Assembly (NCBI GenBank): GCA_963556255.1
Contig: OY744615.1
Location: 12,310,615-12,374,614 of the forward strand
Reading direction: 5' to 3'
Source of the DNA: Allolobophora icterica
Lineage: Eukaryota; Annelida; Clitellata; Crassiclitellata; Lumbricidae
Length of the DNA: 64,000 nt
Shown here: positions 44,009-55,200 of the stretch, piece by piece
Numbering within the stretch: the stretch's first letter is position 1
How the letters are laid out: each line of letters begins with the position of its first letter
Notes under the pieces: generated by a model
Told to the model about the DNA's origin: nothing
What the model saw: the letters and a program-made list of their open reading frames with translations, nothing else
The model's database searches: none
Position numbers and translations under genes: made by a program

Positions 44009-46145
44009 TAGAGCCCTGCGCCGGCCGCGACGCGCCGCCGCCGCCGACATTTTGTGGGCGCCGCCGCCGATTTTTGTTTGTGGGCGCGCCGCCACCGCCG
44101 ACAATCTGTCGACGCGCCGCCGATGCTAATCTGATGTGTTTAATTGTTATTGTTGCATTTTTCATGTTTTGCATGATTTCGCGATAAATTGTTGCCTGGT
44201 GCGAAATGGAAGTGGACATCTTGTACTTACTTACTTCATTTTATTTTTCTTTGTTTCTTTGCGAAACTTGATCGGCAACACGATTGTCAATGCTATGAGC
44301 GTATGATATCACCAACTCGTGTTGACTTTTGCAGCTATCATAGCACACTTAAGTTCACTTGCATGCTCGTGATTGTGAAATGGGATGTAGGCCCTACTAG
44401 TTGACAAGAAAGAAAAAGCAGACGAACTACAGTATTTCCTCATTCGTTACCTTCATGTTTAATAGCTTCCATAACATATTGATTGTAGACTTTGATGTCT
44501 GTGGTCTTATTACAATGGTGTAAATTTTGGTTTAATGCTGTAAAGTTAGAGGAGTTTATAAGTGCTATTAATATCAAGATATGTCATTTGGTCTCCTGCA
44601 GAACGGAAGGTAAAACTGATTAATACTTTTGGCTGGAATCTATTAAGGTAAACATTATCAGTTGAGACAGGTTTTGACTTAGTACGCATAGTGTCAATAA
44701 TAGTCTCTTTCAAACAATGGTCTATATATGGAGAACTTAAATGGCATGGCACCAATTCAAACGGGCAGCAGACCACCTGGTAAATTCATTTGAATATTTA
44801 CAGGGGTGAGGCTGTAGATACCTTAGATACGCGGATGACACAACATTAATGGCAAAAAGAAAAGAGGATCTAGCAGAACTGATAAGAAGGGTGAGGAGAG
44901 AAAGTGAAAAAGCTGGTTTATACTTCAACATGAAGAAGACAAAGGTCATGACAACAGCAGATTGGGATAGTTTTGAGATAGACGGAAAGGAAATAGAGGT
45001 GGTAGAAAGCTTCACATTCCTAGGATCACTGATTGGAAAGGAGGGAAAGTGTAATCCAGAAATAAAACGAAGGATTGCTATAGGAAAAGCTGCAATGACC
45101 GGACTGGAAAAGATATGGAAAGACAAACATGTGAGCATAGAAACAAAAAAAAGGCTCGTGAGAGCACTAATCTTTCCCACGGTACTGTACGGTTGCGAGA
45201 CGTGGACAATGACAAAGAACATGGAGAATAAGGTTAACGCTTGTGAAATGTGGATATGGAGGAAGATGCTGAGAATATCTTGGACTGAGAAAAGAACGAA
45301 CGAATCAATACGAGAGGAGATTGGAGTTGAGAATGAAGAATCGTTAAAACAAACTGCGACAAGAATGAAGCTAAGGTTCTTTGGACATGCTATGCGATCT
45401 GATGGCCTGAAGAAGGAAATGATGCTGGCGTGTGGTGAAGGGAGGAGAAGACGGGGTCGTCCAAGGAGGAGATGGATGGATGAGATACAAGATGTAACTG
45501 GTATGAATTTGGCGGAATTAATGGACTTGTCATCGAATAGGAAACAATGGAGAGTGTTCACCATGGCGATCGCTAGAGCTCCACGAGCTGACAGCACAGG
45601 GATGACAAGGATGATGAGGCCACTCAGCCATTGTGTAACCATAGGAAAACGTATATATTTACATATCACTTCAGGTCTTGACAGCAGATTCTCTCACTGG
45701 GAGGATGCTGTTATCCGGCATCTGCCATGTGACTTGGTGTGTATAGGCCTATAATGTATCAGTGCATGTGCAACTGCTCTTGCAATATGCAAATGCATGT
45801 TGCTTCACCTGATAACAATTTGCCAATACCTATACGTATACAGATGTGCAGTGTAGGCCTATTAAGGATGTTCATAGCTGTAAAGCAAATGTCTGTAGAT
45901 GCCTTCTCTCTCAGTCCCATTGTGTTAAGTGGAATTCATCGTCATGGAGTGGTTTTAGAGAACTTAGCTCTCTTGACTGGTCACAGGACCAACGGCTGTT
46001 CAACTCTCATAGTGACTCATGGTTCTGACTAGGGCACGCCGCACCGCGCCGACGCCGCCGATTTTTGATCGTCGGCGCGCCGCGGCCGCGACCCAAAATG
46101 ACCGCCGCACCGCCGCCAACACTATGACGTCGCCGCAGGGCTCTA
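44009..46145. mobile_element. hAT-like element with GC-rich ends, nested in LINE-A and carrying LINE-B
   Basis: Perfect 12-bp ends TAGAGCCCTGCG/CGCAGGGCTCTA and perfect 8-bp target duplications CACCAAGA (44001-44008, 46146-46153). Both subterminal regions (44011-44130, 46028-46140) are dense in CGCCGCC/GGCGCGCC words in an otherwise AT-rich region. No transposase frame. The 8-bp duplication fits hAT, or less likely P-type, elements. A separate LINE fragment occupies 44.80-45.66 kb. Confidence 0.88.
44800..45660 (+). pseudogene. LINE-B reverse transcriptase fragment
   Basis: Begins at the catalytic box LRYADDTTLMAKRKEDLAEL (44820-44880) and is open through IEVVESFTFLGSLIGKEG, LIFPTVLYGCETWTMTKN, IWRKMLRISWTEKRTNE, RFFGHAMRSDG and GRPRRRWMDEI to about 45620. 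It is the 3' half of a LINE ORF2, 5'-truncated, without a stop for 300 codons, so relatively young. The clade is distinct from the CR1/L2-like fragments; not assigned further. Confidence 0.85.
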
Positions 46146-46153
46146 CACCAAGA

Positions 46154-46312
46154 CTACGCTGGATAGATTATATAACTGAGGACATAACATCACTTGGACT
46201 AACATTGAGGGGGTCATTAGACTTGACAAATGACCGAGGACAATGGAGATCATTTATTCGTACCCATCGCCGCCAAAAGGCTGGCGTCAGGAACTGATGA
46301 TGATGATGATGT
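46154..46312 (+). pseudogene. LINE-A 3' end, right of the hAT-like insertion
   Basis: Continues the LINE-A frame with LRWIDYITEDITSLGLTLRG and RGQWRSFIRTHRR, stop, then a (GAT)n tail at 46297-46312. An antisense copy of this same 3' end lies at about 49.50-49.69 kb. Confidence 0.85.
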
Positions 46313-46822
46313 GCTGATGCACAGAAGCGAAAGATTAGAAAATCCCCGGACTATCAATCGAAGCCTTTGGTATTAAGATAACAACTTTATAGAAATCATT
46401 GGATTAGATATGATTTGGTTGCACGATAGGCGTTTGATGCTATACACTGTCGCGCTTACATTAGCTTGAGCTTTCTCCTTCTTCTCCTGTGTTAAATCAT
46501 AATTTTTAGACCACTATCCTTATCTGTTTACGTACTTTTAGATTTGACTCTGAGCAGCATACATTTTCAGACTGTCTTCAAATGCAGGTCCGTAAGATAC
46601 TCGTGTGTGCAGCGCTTTAGTGATGTGCATGCAGCCATACACCCGATCAATTCATTGAAAAATGAGCAAGGTCGAGGCCATATATACGGTCGCTATAGAA
46701 AATCGCGGCATTTACGTTTACATTTACATTTACATACTTATATGATGAGGAATCTAAGTATGAGTGGGAACGTAGCTCACTTACAAGGAAAATGAAAGAA
46801 ATGAGCATAGCAACCGATTTCA

Positions 46823-47287
46823 TGACATGACAATTATAGCAATGAACTTACATTAGATTCATGCCATGAAAACTATGACAATGAACTTACATTAGATTCA
46901 TGCCATGAAAACTATGACAATGAACTTACATTAGATTCATGCCATGAAAACTATGACAATGAACTTACATTAGATTCATGCCATGAAAACTATGACAATG
47001 AACTTACATTAGATTCATGCCATGAAAACTATGACAATGAACTTACATTAGATTCATGCCATGAAAACTATGACAATGAACTTACATTAGATTCATGCCA
47101 TGAAAACTATGACAATGAACTTACATTAGATTCATGCCATGAAAACTATGACAATGAACTTACATTAGATTCATGCCATGAAAACTATGACAATGAACTT
47201 ACATTAGATTCATGCCATGAAAACTATGACAATGAACTTACATTAGATTCATGACATAAAAACTATAACAATGGACTTACATTAGAA
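46823..47287. repeat. 39-bp minisatellite, about 12 copies
   Basis: Head-to-tail units containing ATGCCATGAAAACTATGAC and AATGAACTTACATTAGATTC. Central copies look identical; the first and last are diverged. Unit length is 13 codons, and one forward frame (DSCHENYDNELTL) stays open across the array but contains no ATG. Confidence 0.95.
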
Positions 47288-47335
47288 TGTGAAGCACTAA
47301 ACCATTCGTATCAAATCGCTCAACCGTCGCAACGA

Positions 47336-48037
47336 TCCAGATTCTTCAGTGACCAAGACTGTGAATGCCAAATTCTCTCTGAAAAACTTCCTTAGAAGCC
47401 TAGAACCCACTCTGCTCTTCCCTGCGGCAGCTCCTGATTGGACGGAGCAGATACAGCTATTTATAAACCCCGGAATTACCTAATGGAGACGCAACTACTT
47501 AACAATTACATCCGCTGTTGCCACAAACTATCTCACAGATTATGAATAAACCTGCGATCGTACTCTACTAGACGGCCCAACCTGAAATAACTATCAACCA
47601 TGGTGTGTCCAATTGGAAGTCACTTAATAGAGCCATTATTCTATAGCGGAAATGAATTGGGACTTTCCCCCTTTTTCCAGATTCTTCAGTGACCAAGACG
47701 GTGAATGCCAAATTATCTCTGAGGGGCCTATTAAAACCTTCCTTAGAAGCCTAGAACCCACTCTGCTCTTCCCTGCGGCAGCTCCTGATTGGACGGAGCA
47801 GAGACAGCTATTTATCAACCCCGGAATTACCCAATGGAGACGCAACTATACTTAACAATGACATCCGCTGTTACCACAAACTATCTCATAGAATCATAGA
47901 TTATGAATAAACCTGCGATCGTACTCTACTAGACGGCCCAACCTAAAATAACTATCAACCACGGTGTGTCCAATTGGAAGTCACTTAATAGCGCCATTAT
48001 TCTGTAGCGGAAATGAATTGGGACTTTCCCCTTTTTG
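47336..48037. repeat. Tandem duplication of a ~345-bp segment
   Basis: 47336-47680 and 47681-48037 share nearly all of their sequence (for example CTCTGCTCTTCCCTGCGGCA and AACCTGCGATCGTACTCTAC). The second copy has a 14-bp insertion (GAGGGGCCTATTAA) and small changes. A 67-codon frame (47652-47855) resembles nothing I know; it may be a transposon remnant. Confidence 0.85.
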
Positions 48038-48086
48038 CAACTGCACTGAACTGATAAGCAGCATTTGAACGTGATGAACTGTACAC

Positions 48087-48153
<67 letters not shown>
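48087..48153. repeat. (TA)n microsatellite
   Basis: Pure TA array close to the left edge of the spacer homology with 13.65 kb. Confidence 0.95.
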
Positions 48154-48156
<3 letters not shown>

Positions 48157-48684
48157 GTATCAGAATGCAGCTGTTGACAACAAATTGAGATTTACGCTGA
48201 AGTAGCAATAGAGACTAATTATACTGAACTTCGTAAATAGTATAGGCCTACAGCCCTACACTATTTCGTTTGGAAGAACGACAGAGGACCGATTATAATT
48301 CTATCCGATCTGAATTCTATTACGGCAATGTGGAAGTTAGCTAGTTTAGGCAAGATGTGAAGACTCACGTCTCTAATACTATGATCTCGAAATACAAAAC
48401 TCGCTTTCAAAATTTCATTCAGAGACCGCCATTACAATCGTCTTTTTACATTCGACATCAGCTGATAATGGTGGGACATCTTATCACATCTGCTTAAGAT
48501 CACGCACAGCACTGGTTGGGATGACGTTGATACGTTAGAAGCTCTCCTTGCCATGCACTGATCTCTTTCCACTTGTATACCCATCGTAACCTGAGGAAGA
48601 TTTCAGCCTTGCTTCTGCAATATGTAATGATTTTTTCTTGAGATTTCATTTGAGACTACAGCCGATTGGTGTCTCGGGTATTAT

Positions 48685-48901
48685 CAGGGCTGTAATGGTA
48701 TAATTAGAGGTGAGTACACGCTACTGGTTAGTTTTCCGAAACAAATTAGAGGTGAGTATAAGCTACATTATGTCGTGAGTATGCGCTACAGTATTTAATA
48801 TGAATAAATATAAATATTTTGTGAGGTCCCTGAGGTGAGTATACGGTCCCTAGAGGTCAGTTCACGCTGTATACCCGCGTATACCCTCGACTACAGCACT
48901 G
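48685..48901. mobile_element. hAT-like MITE (CAGGGCTGTAGTGG family), B-C spacer
   Basis: Ends CAGGGCTGTAATGG.../...GACTACAGCACTG with perfect 8-bp duplications GGTATTAT (48677-48684, 48902-48909). The homologous A-B spacer has the unfilled site near 15.43 kb (GGGATTATGATAACGG). Shorter sibling of the 7216-7616 element. Confidence 0.88.
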
Positions 48902-49191
48902 GGTATTATGATAACGGCGTCATAGAAGTCATTATCTTATATGGGATTAGCACCTTACGGCTTCACCAATAGCTCAAACAATTAATTGCTCTTTTAAAAC
49001 TGCTATTGTTCCTGATGAAAAAAGCTGATCCGGTGACTTCGATATTTAAGCCAAGAAGTGAAGATAATATATTGTTAGCACCGACAGATCAACATATGTA
49101 CGCCCCTACTCTCTTTCTTCTCGAAATAGTTTTAGAAACATCTACATGTATATGAAGTATACGCGATCATATAATTAAAACTGATATATAG

Positions 49192-50510
49192 GGGAAAGTT
49201 GCCAAAGATGGACCACGTAAGGATGATCGTCATTTTTCGCCACATGTTATAAGAAAAAATTATGCTGCTCGGTCATTGCATATATTAGGCATTGATGTAC
49301 AAGTAGATATAGTATAATTTTCATTTAAATAATTTGGATGACAAATATAATTAAAATAAAAAATTGCACAAATGGTCCATCTTAAGAACCTGGGCGCTAA
49401 AGATGAACCATGGAACAAATGCATTGCTAAAGGTGGATCATCAGTTTTTATTCAGCAAAGATGCCTGCTAAAGTAGGCTTACAGTTAGGCAACAGCTATT
49501 ATGTCATCATCGTCATCTTCAGATCCTGATACCAGCCATATGGCGGCGATGGGTACGAATAAATGATCTCCATTGTCCTCTGTCATTTGTCATTTGCCCT
49601 TCTTAGCGTTAGTCCAAGTGATAGTATGTCCTCAGTTAGGCCTTTACATCTATCCAGCGTATAGTATTGGTCTTCCTTTGTGTCTTTTCCCTACGAATCA
49701 TGCAATTCTCTAGGTAAATCTGAATATCTACCCATACTTTTTCGCCACGGTGCACCTTCGTTGTAATCCTACTAGGCCTACCTTCTAATCTTCTGTCCAA
49801 TGTTACTTATAACTGCTTTATTTAGTTCCAATTCCTTGGAATTAACAGGTTCAATGGCCTGCTCAATTCTTGTGGGTGACCAGCTGCCACGATTTGATAT
49901 TCTGCGGTAGTTGGACATTTCTGTTAAGAAATAGGCCTGCAGCATAATACGTATTCGGTTTTCAACTAGGACCCATTTGAGAAGCTCAAGAGTTACTATA
50001 ATGTCTTTTGAAAATATTCAAAGAAAAAGCGAAAACATCAGCTACTAATTAAAGTTTGCTTTTGATTCATTACTGCCTAAGACGGACCAGGGTCGCATAA
50101 CATGGACCACATATGATCCATCTTACGCAACTTGCATCCATCCACTTCCAACGCGTGCTATTTTTAAACAGTGATAGGTGTTGGATTTTTTTGCAGGGAA
50201 TCTTGTAAAGAAATAAAAATATAAGTTTACAAGCGAATTTAATTCTTTCCAACAGGTTCCTTCTTGGTTTCTGATTCATTTTTAACCCAAACGATTGTTA
50301 GATCAAGTAATGTGAATTTCCTTTTTGTCTATTTTCTCGAAAGTTTTACCCAGTAGCGTACATGTGATTATTCCGTTTCAGCCTTCTTGTGACCTGCTAA
50401 CTACCCCAAATTCACGTGACAACCCAGTTGCAATCTTTATATATCCAATTACAGAGTGGTTCGTCTTAAGCGCTGGTCCATCTTTTGCAACTTTCCCCTA
50501 TTCAAATTAT
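49192..50510. mobile_element. TA-flanked DNA transposon with GGGGAAAGTTGC ends
   Basis: Inverted ends GGGGAAAGTTGCCAAAGATG (49194-) and ...CATCTTTTGCAACTTTCCCC (-50508), flanked by TA on both sides. This fits Tc1/mariner-type or similar TA-targeting elements. The interior repeats ATGGACCA/TGGTCCATCTT words. It carries an antisense LINE-A 3' end. No transposase was recognised. The A-B spacer (about 15.97 kb) lacks it. Confidence 0.8.
49500..49900 (-). pseudogene. Antisense LINE-A 3' end nested in the TA-flanked transposon
   Basis: Its minus strand matches the 46154-46312 segment (word ATTTATTCGTACCCATCGCC, then a GAT-type tail at 49503-49520) and extends further 5'. Insertion inside the transposon at 49.19-50.51 kb. 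Confidence 0.75.
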
Positions 50511-50517
50511 ATCGGAG

Positions 50518-50528
50518 GATATATATAC

Positions 50529-50576
<48 letters not shown>
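50518..50576. repeat. (TA)n microsatellite
   Basis: TA array with ACATA interruptions at the right edge of the TA-flanked transposon. Confidence 0.9.
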
Positions 50577-50579
50577 TTT

Positions 50580-51991
50580 TGAATCTGGACATTGATGTTC
50601 CACTACTTTTCGGATATGCAAAATAAAATTTCTCAAGCTTTTGACAAGAATTACATTTATGTGGATTTTCTCCGCTTTTGAACCGTTCGATGCTGGAAAC
50701 CATTCAGTCTTGGACTGATGACAAGGAATTTGACTTGTTGCTGACTGGTTTCGAGCAAATAGTTTATCTCTTAATTCAGGTGAAACAGATTTTATAGTAT
50801 TTATCACTTGTCAGCCTAAAATGTGAAACACCGAATATCTGCACATCGAAGTTGTCAAAAACAGCAGACGGAGAAACTAACATGTGAATTTCTTCATATC
50901 TCCATCGACATGCTTGTTACGTAAAAAACCAAAACCGTATAACTAGTCGACAAAATTGCTAAATTGGCGCTATACATTACATGCAGTATGTTTTGCCTCA
51001 GTTTACACTGATTAATTTGTTTTATTCACATACTTACCCATACCTTCTATCTCTAACTTCATTTGGGCTTCTACTTATCCTTAGCAGCTAAAGACAATTT
51101 TAGCCTAATGCCAGTACGTGCGGTGAAAATCATATTTTATACGTTATAGCCTGAACATTTTTACATATATTTCTACATTGCCAGATACTACAATGACTTC
51201 ATTCGTACATTTCGGAATTGAAAACCAGATCAGACGAAAGCTAAAGCAATGGGATTAAGGTAATTGTAACAAACCAATTTGTTAACGTTATTTTAACATG
51301 AATTAATAAATGAAAAGCCTTTCCTAAAACACTGACATTGTTTATTCAAGGTTTGTAGAAGTGGAGTACAAAACCCGATTTTAACAATCTCATTCAAAAA
51401 CTAGTCATGCGATTGCATTATCGATGCTCTGACATTGCAGAACGGATGTAGAAGTTAACACTGATCAGCCAATAAGCAAGAACTGTAGCCAGCACCTCTC
51501 CGTTGTCGCGTGTTTATGAAGTCCATTTGTTCATTAGATCTAGGTATATTTATGGTCAGATTGATGATTTCGTGCCTCGCTCGGTATTTCTCGCTTGCGC
51601 CATAAGCTCAACTGCCACCTGTGAATATAGAAAATGCAGAACATAAACACCGAAGCATAAACCCATACAATGTTAAATTTAGTGCTTGTGATATTAATAC
51701 GCATTCAAATACAATCATAAACATAAAAGCTTCAAGGCAATGCAATAGAAGTGACATATGTAAACAGTAAATATTTAATACCAATAGACCTACTTGCGAT
51801 CTTCTTGGGTTTTTTGCAGATGGCCAGTTTTAAGCCATGAAACTTTCGGCGCCTCATTGAACATTGTGCTGTTGCCATTATATAACTTCATTGTGAAGTC
51901 ATTATCAGTAATCTTTAAACTGTGGAATTTTGAATATAAATCAGGAATAATACCAATTAATTTATTTCTTCATTTAATTTATCCGATGGGA
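50580..51991. other. 3' flank of gene C, homologous to the flank of gene B
   Basis: Aligns with about 15.99-18.18 kb apart from the LINE at 16.76 kb, which is absent here. No gene was found. Confidence 0.55.
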
Positions 51992-52242
51992 TTATAATGA
52001 CTGTATATTAGCAATCCTCACAGTTGAAGTTTCACTAGCCTTATTTGGCACTGCAAGTATTAGGCGGTTCGAACAGGTAGTTACCATGTCAGGTTTACTA
52101 CAAGAAGCTATTATTACATTTGAATCTTTGCTTGGCTTTTCGGGTTGAGACTGATCCTCTGTCTCCTTCTGACTTCTGCACATGCAGTCCGTGAACCTCA
52201 TAAGAAGACGGTCATCCACTGCGTCCTCCAAGACTTTGTCTC
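51992..52242 (-). CDS. Exon 15 of gene C, full-length cytoplasmic tail
   Basis: Encodes DKVLEDAVDDRLLMRFTDCM, an acidic and Lys/Ser-rich middle, then NRLILAVPNKASETSTVRIA and IQSL, stop 51992-51994. It serves as the reference showing that the gene B tail is frameshifted. The ending does not fit the Thr-Arg-Leu type PDZ ligand of human SLC5A8. Confidence 0.8.
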
Positions 52243-55200
52243 CTAACAATCCCCAAGAAACAACAGAAGTTCGTCCAGTGTAGGGCCTATATTTAATTTA
52301 TTAGAATTGAGAAACGTCTAAGGTATACAAATCACTCGAATAAATGAAAATCTGTTGAATAATCAATGTAGTTGGTAAGGACTGCGAGGTACCGAAGAAA
52401 AGCAGTAAAGTAAGATCTAGAATGCGTGACCTCTGTGGAATACCATTATATTTGACCGTTTAAGCTTGGGTACATATACGTAAGTCTGGATGTCAGAGAA
52501 AGAGGAGCAACATAAATGAATGACCAAAAAACAGGGTGCAATACAATTCTCTCATGAGCCACAGAACAGTTTAAATAAAGTATGAAAACCCAAAGTAAAG
52601 TCAGAGTCTTGAAATTTTAGCGAGGCAGCCACAGAATGCGGCAGCTGAAGAGTGCGTCGAAACTGCTTTATAGAAAGTGATAACCTACTGAATATCAGAG
52701 AAACGATCATCCCAACTGTCACCGTTGTCAGCATTCCGAAGAGCCCGTACCACGTGTAGGACAGACAGTAAAACCTCTCCAGACCATGGAACTCCGTCTG
52801 AAGAAACATCAAGGCCAAAAGAACATAGAAATCTTCTGTGCTATATGCGAAAGTATTTCAGACATATGTTACAGAGCGTGTTCATACCATACAACAGAAT
52901 AGTTACACTTCAGTCCAACAAAAAGTTTACGTGGAAAATAAATGCAACTGATTTCATAGTTCAAAAGAGCACGTTGAATGGTTATAGGATAAGATAACCA
53001 GATAACCATTCCTAGCTACACCATACGAATACAAACTAGCTTTTCGCTCTTTTAAAACTACAGCACGTTAGGTAAACGAAAAACGCTCTAGTTTGATAGT
53101 GAGATTGCTAAGAGGAAATCTTACACACATAAATACAGCAAACAGCCAGAAACATAAAGAACAGAGCTGGAGAGCTGCGTGCATAGAAGACCTACACTTG
53201 TCAGCGTCTCAATGGTAGTATTTGTTGGCTGGTTGGTTCCAGTACAATTGCCACTATTCGATGATTGAAAGATCGTAGAGTTCCGATGATCAATGCAACA
53301 GTCGACTGACATGGGTGGCAGAGCCGGATATTTATTTGGGACAGTCATCGATCCTACTTGCACCCAAACGTTCAGAATAACTCCCACAACTCCGCCAGTG
53401 AAGGCTCCCTGTGCAAATTCAAAAAAAACTAGGGCGCTAAAATTGAAACGCCAAAGAATGGCTGTTATCATGCATTTGGTTTAACAAAGATATTTTATCT
53501 GGTCAAACATCCAAATCAGTAAAATAATCCGGCCAAAAGCACCTCCTTTGTAGCCCTTAACTCACAATGATAAGCATAATTTTGTACGGTTCAAAGCATG
53601 ATCAGTTGCTGGAACTCGCGAACCAATGTTTTCATCCTACGAAATCCTGTGATAAAAGCTTATGATGAGCGCAAATGAAAATGTTTGTTTAGGTTCAAAC
53701 CTTCCAATTCGCGTGTCTTGATATTCCACCCAACACGAAGATGCCAAAGAGTGGCCCGAACACCGATCCATCGAATGCTGTTGCTATCTGAATTATAAGC
53801 GAAGATAACATAAATTACAAAGACAAAAATTGCCGCATGGCCCGACTTCCCTGTTAAAACCCCGACGTTCTCAAAATTGCTACTAAAGACGTGCGCATAA
53901 GTATTCTTTCTATTACCATTCTTCCCTTAAACGTATATTTTAGAAGCGAAATGTGTCCTCTTCTTAGGATATCTGCTTCTATAACAACTCTGTTGAAGAA
54001 GAAAATCTAGGTGCAGATGATCTTTTTTAATTACGAAGTCATTCTTAAACTTAATTACACTGTAAGAAATTTGGATTTTGGGCTCGACCAAGAGAAGATG
54101 AGGACAACGGGTTCCGTGTAGCAGCTCAGAAGTCCAAAGTGAGTGGAGTAGGCCACGCCGTCGACGTAGAACAACTTGGACCAGAGTCCTGTAATAGGAT
54201 CTCACAGACCAGAAGACAGAACTCATACAGCATAGATTATGGCACAGAACAGACCAGCTTCGCTTCGAATCGTGGAAACAGCTCCGCTAAGCTCAGCTCG
54301 TCGCCAGAAAGAGGTAAGAGATGGCAAAGAGAGAATACTTATGGTCTTCCGTAGAGTAGCTCCATTGAAAATGGGTCTTGAGACATTAAGGAGTTTCACT
54401 GCACTAAAACAACTCTGTGTATCGACTTATGAAATATAAAATTCCTTATCCCTAGATCAGCGGTTCTCAACCTTTTGAGACTCAAGGACCACTTATAAAT
54501 TTTGGGTCTCGGTAGCGGACCACCACTAAAAATTGTGCCAAAAACAAATTAATACAAACGGATTTTTGGCCATAAATCTGCGTATTATTAGTTTCATGCT
54601 GCCATCTAACCGATTCTAACGATTGAAATAAAACAAACATTTAAAAAAATTAACACAGTTTGTCTGTTTGCATGTTCTTAATTGTAAAAAACATAAATTG
54701 TAGGCCTTGCTCGCGGACCACCAGGCAGATGACCGCGGAACACTGGTGGTCCGCGGACCACAGGTTGAGAACCGCTGCCCTAGATGATACAGGTCTGTTG
54801 ACGAAGGCACAGCATACAGATACATATGAATTGAATATGCTAGGCGTTTCAGGATCAGGCCTTAACCAATCACATTTTGAATTCAAGCCGCTGGTCTGTG
54901 CAGGTATTGAGATAGTTAACTGTAGGTGTCTAATAAATTCACACGCGTGTACATGTTTAGTGAATCTGAAACCTGTTTTGCCGATACAAAATATGCGCAG
55001 GTAAATACGCGTATACCTGTGTAATTGGACCAGGCAAAACTGCCGCAAGGAATGCCACTGAGACTGCTAAGACGCCGAAGACTAAGACTGCAATACAGAA
55101 AGAAAGTATAAATAACTAAATGTCACGAAATTGCTTCAAAGTAAACTATAATATAAACTAATATATTCGTGCATTTACACATGCTTAATTTGTATACAGA

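Noticed and set aside
43990..44130. CpG island promoter.
   Set aside because: The GC-rich block is the subterminal part of a hAT-like element and is mirrored at the other end (46.03-46.14 kb); no gene starts there.
44737..45669. 310-codon minus-strand frame.
   Set aside because: Exactly antisense to LINE-B; its hydrophobic translation is a by-product of the Lys/Glu-rich sense frame.
46823..47287. CRISPR-like array.
   Set aside because: Whole 39-bp units repeat without variable spacers; this is a minisatellite in animal DNA.
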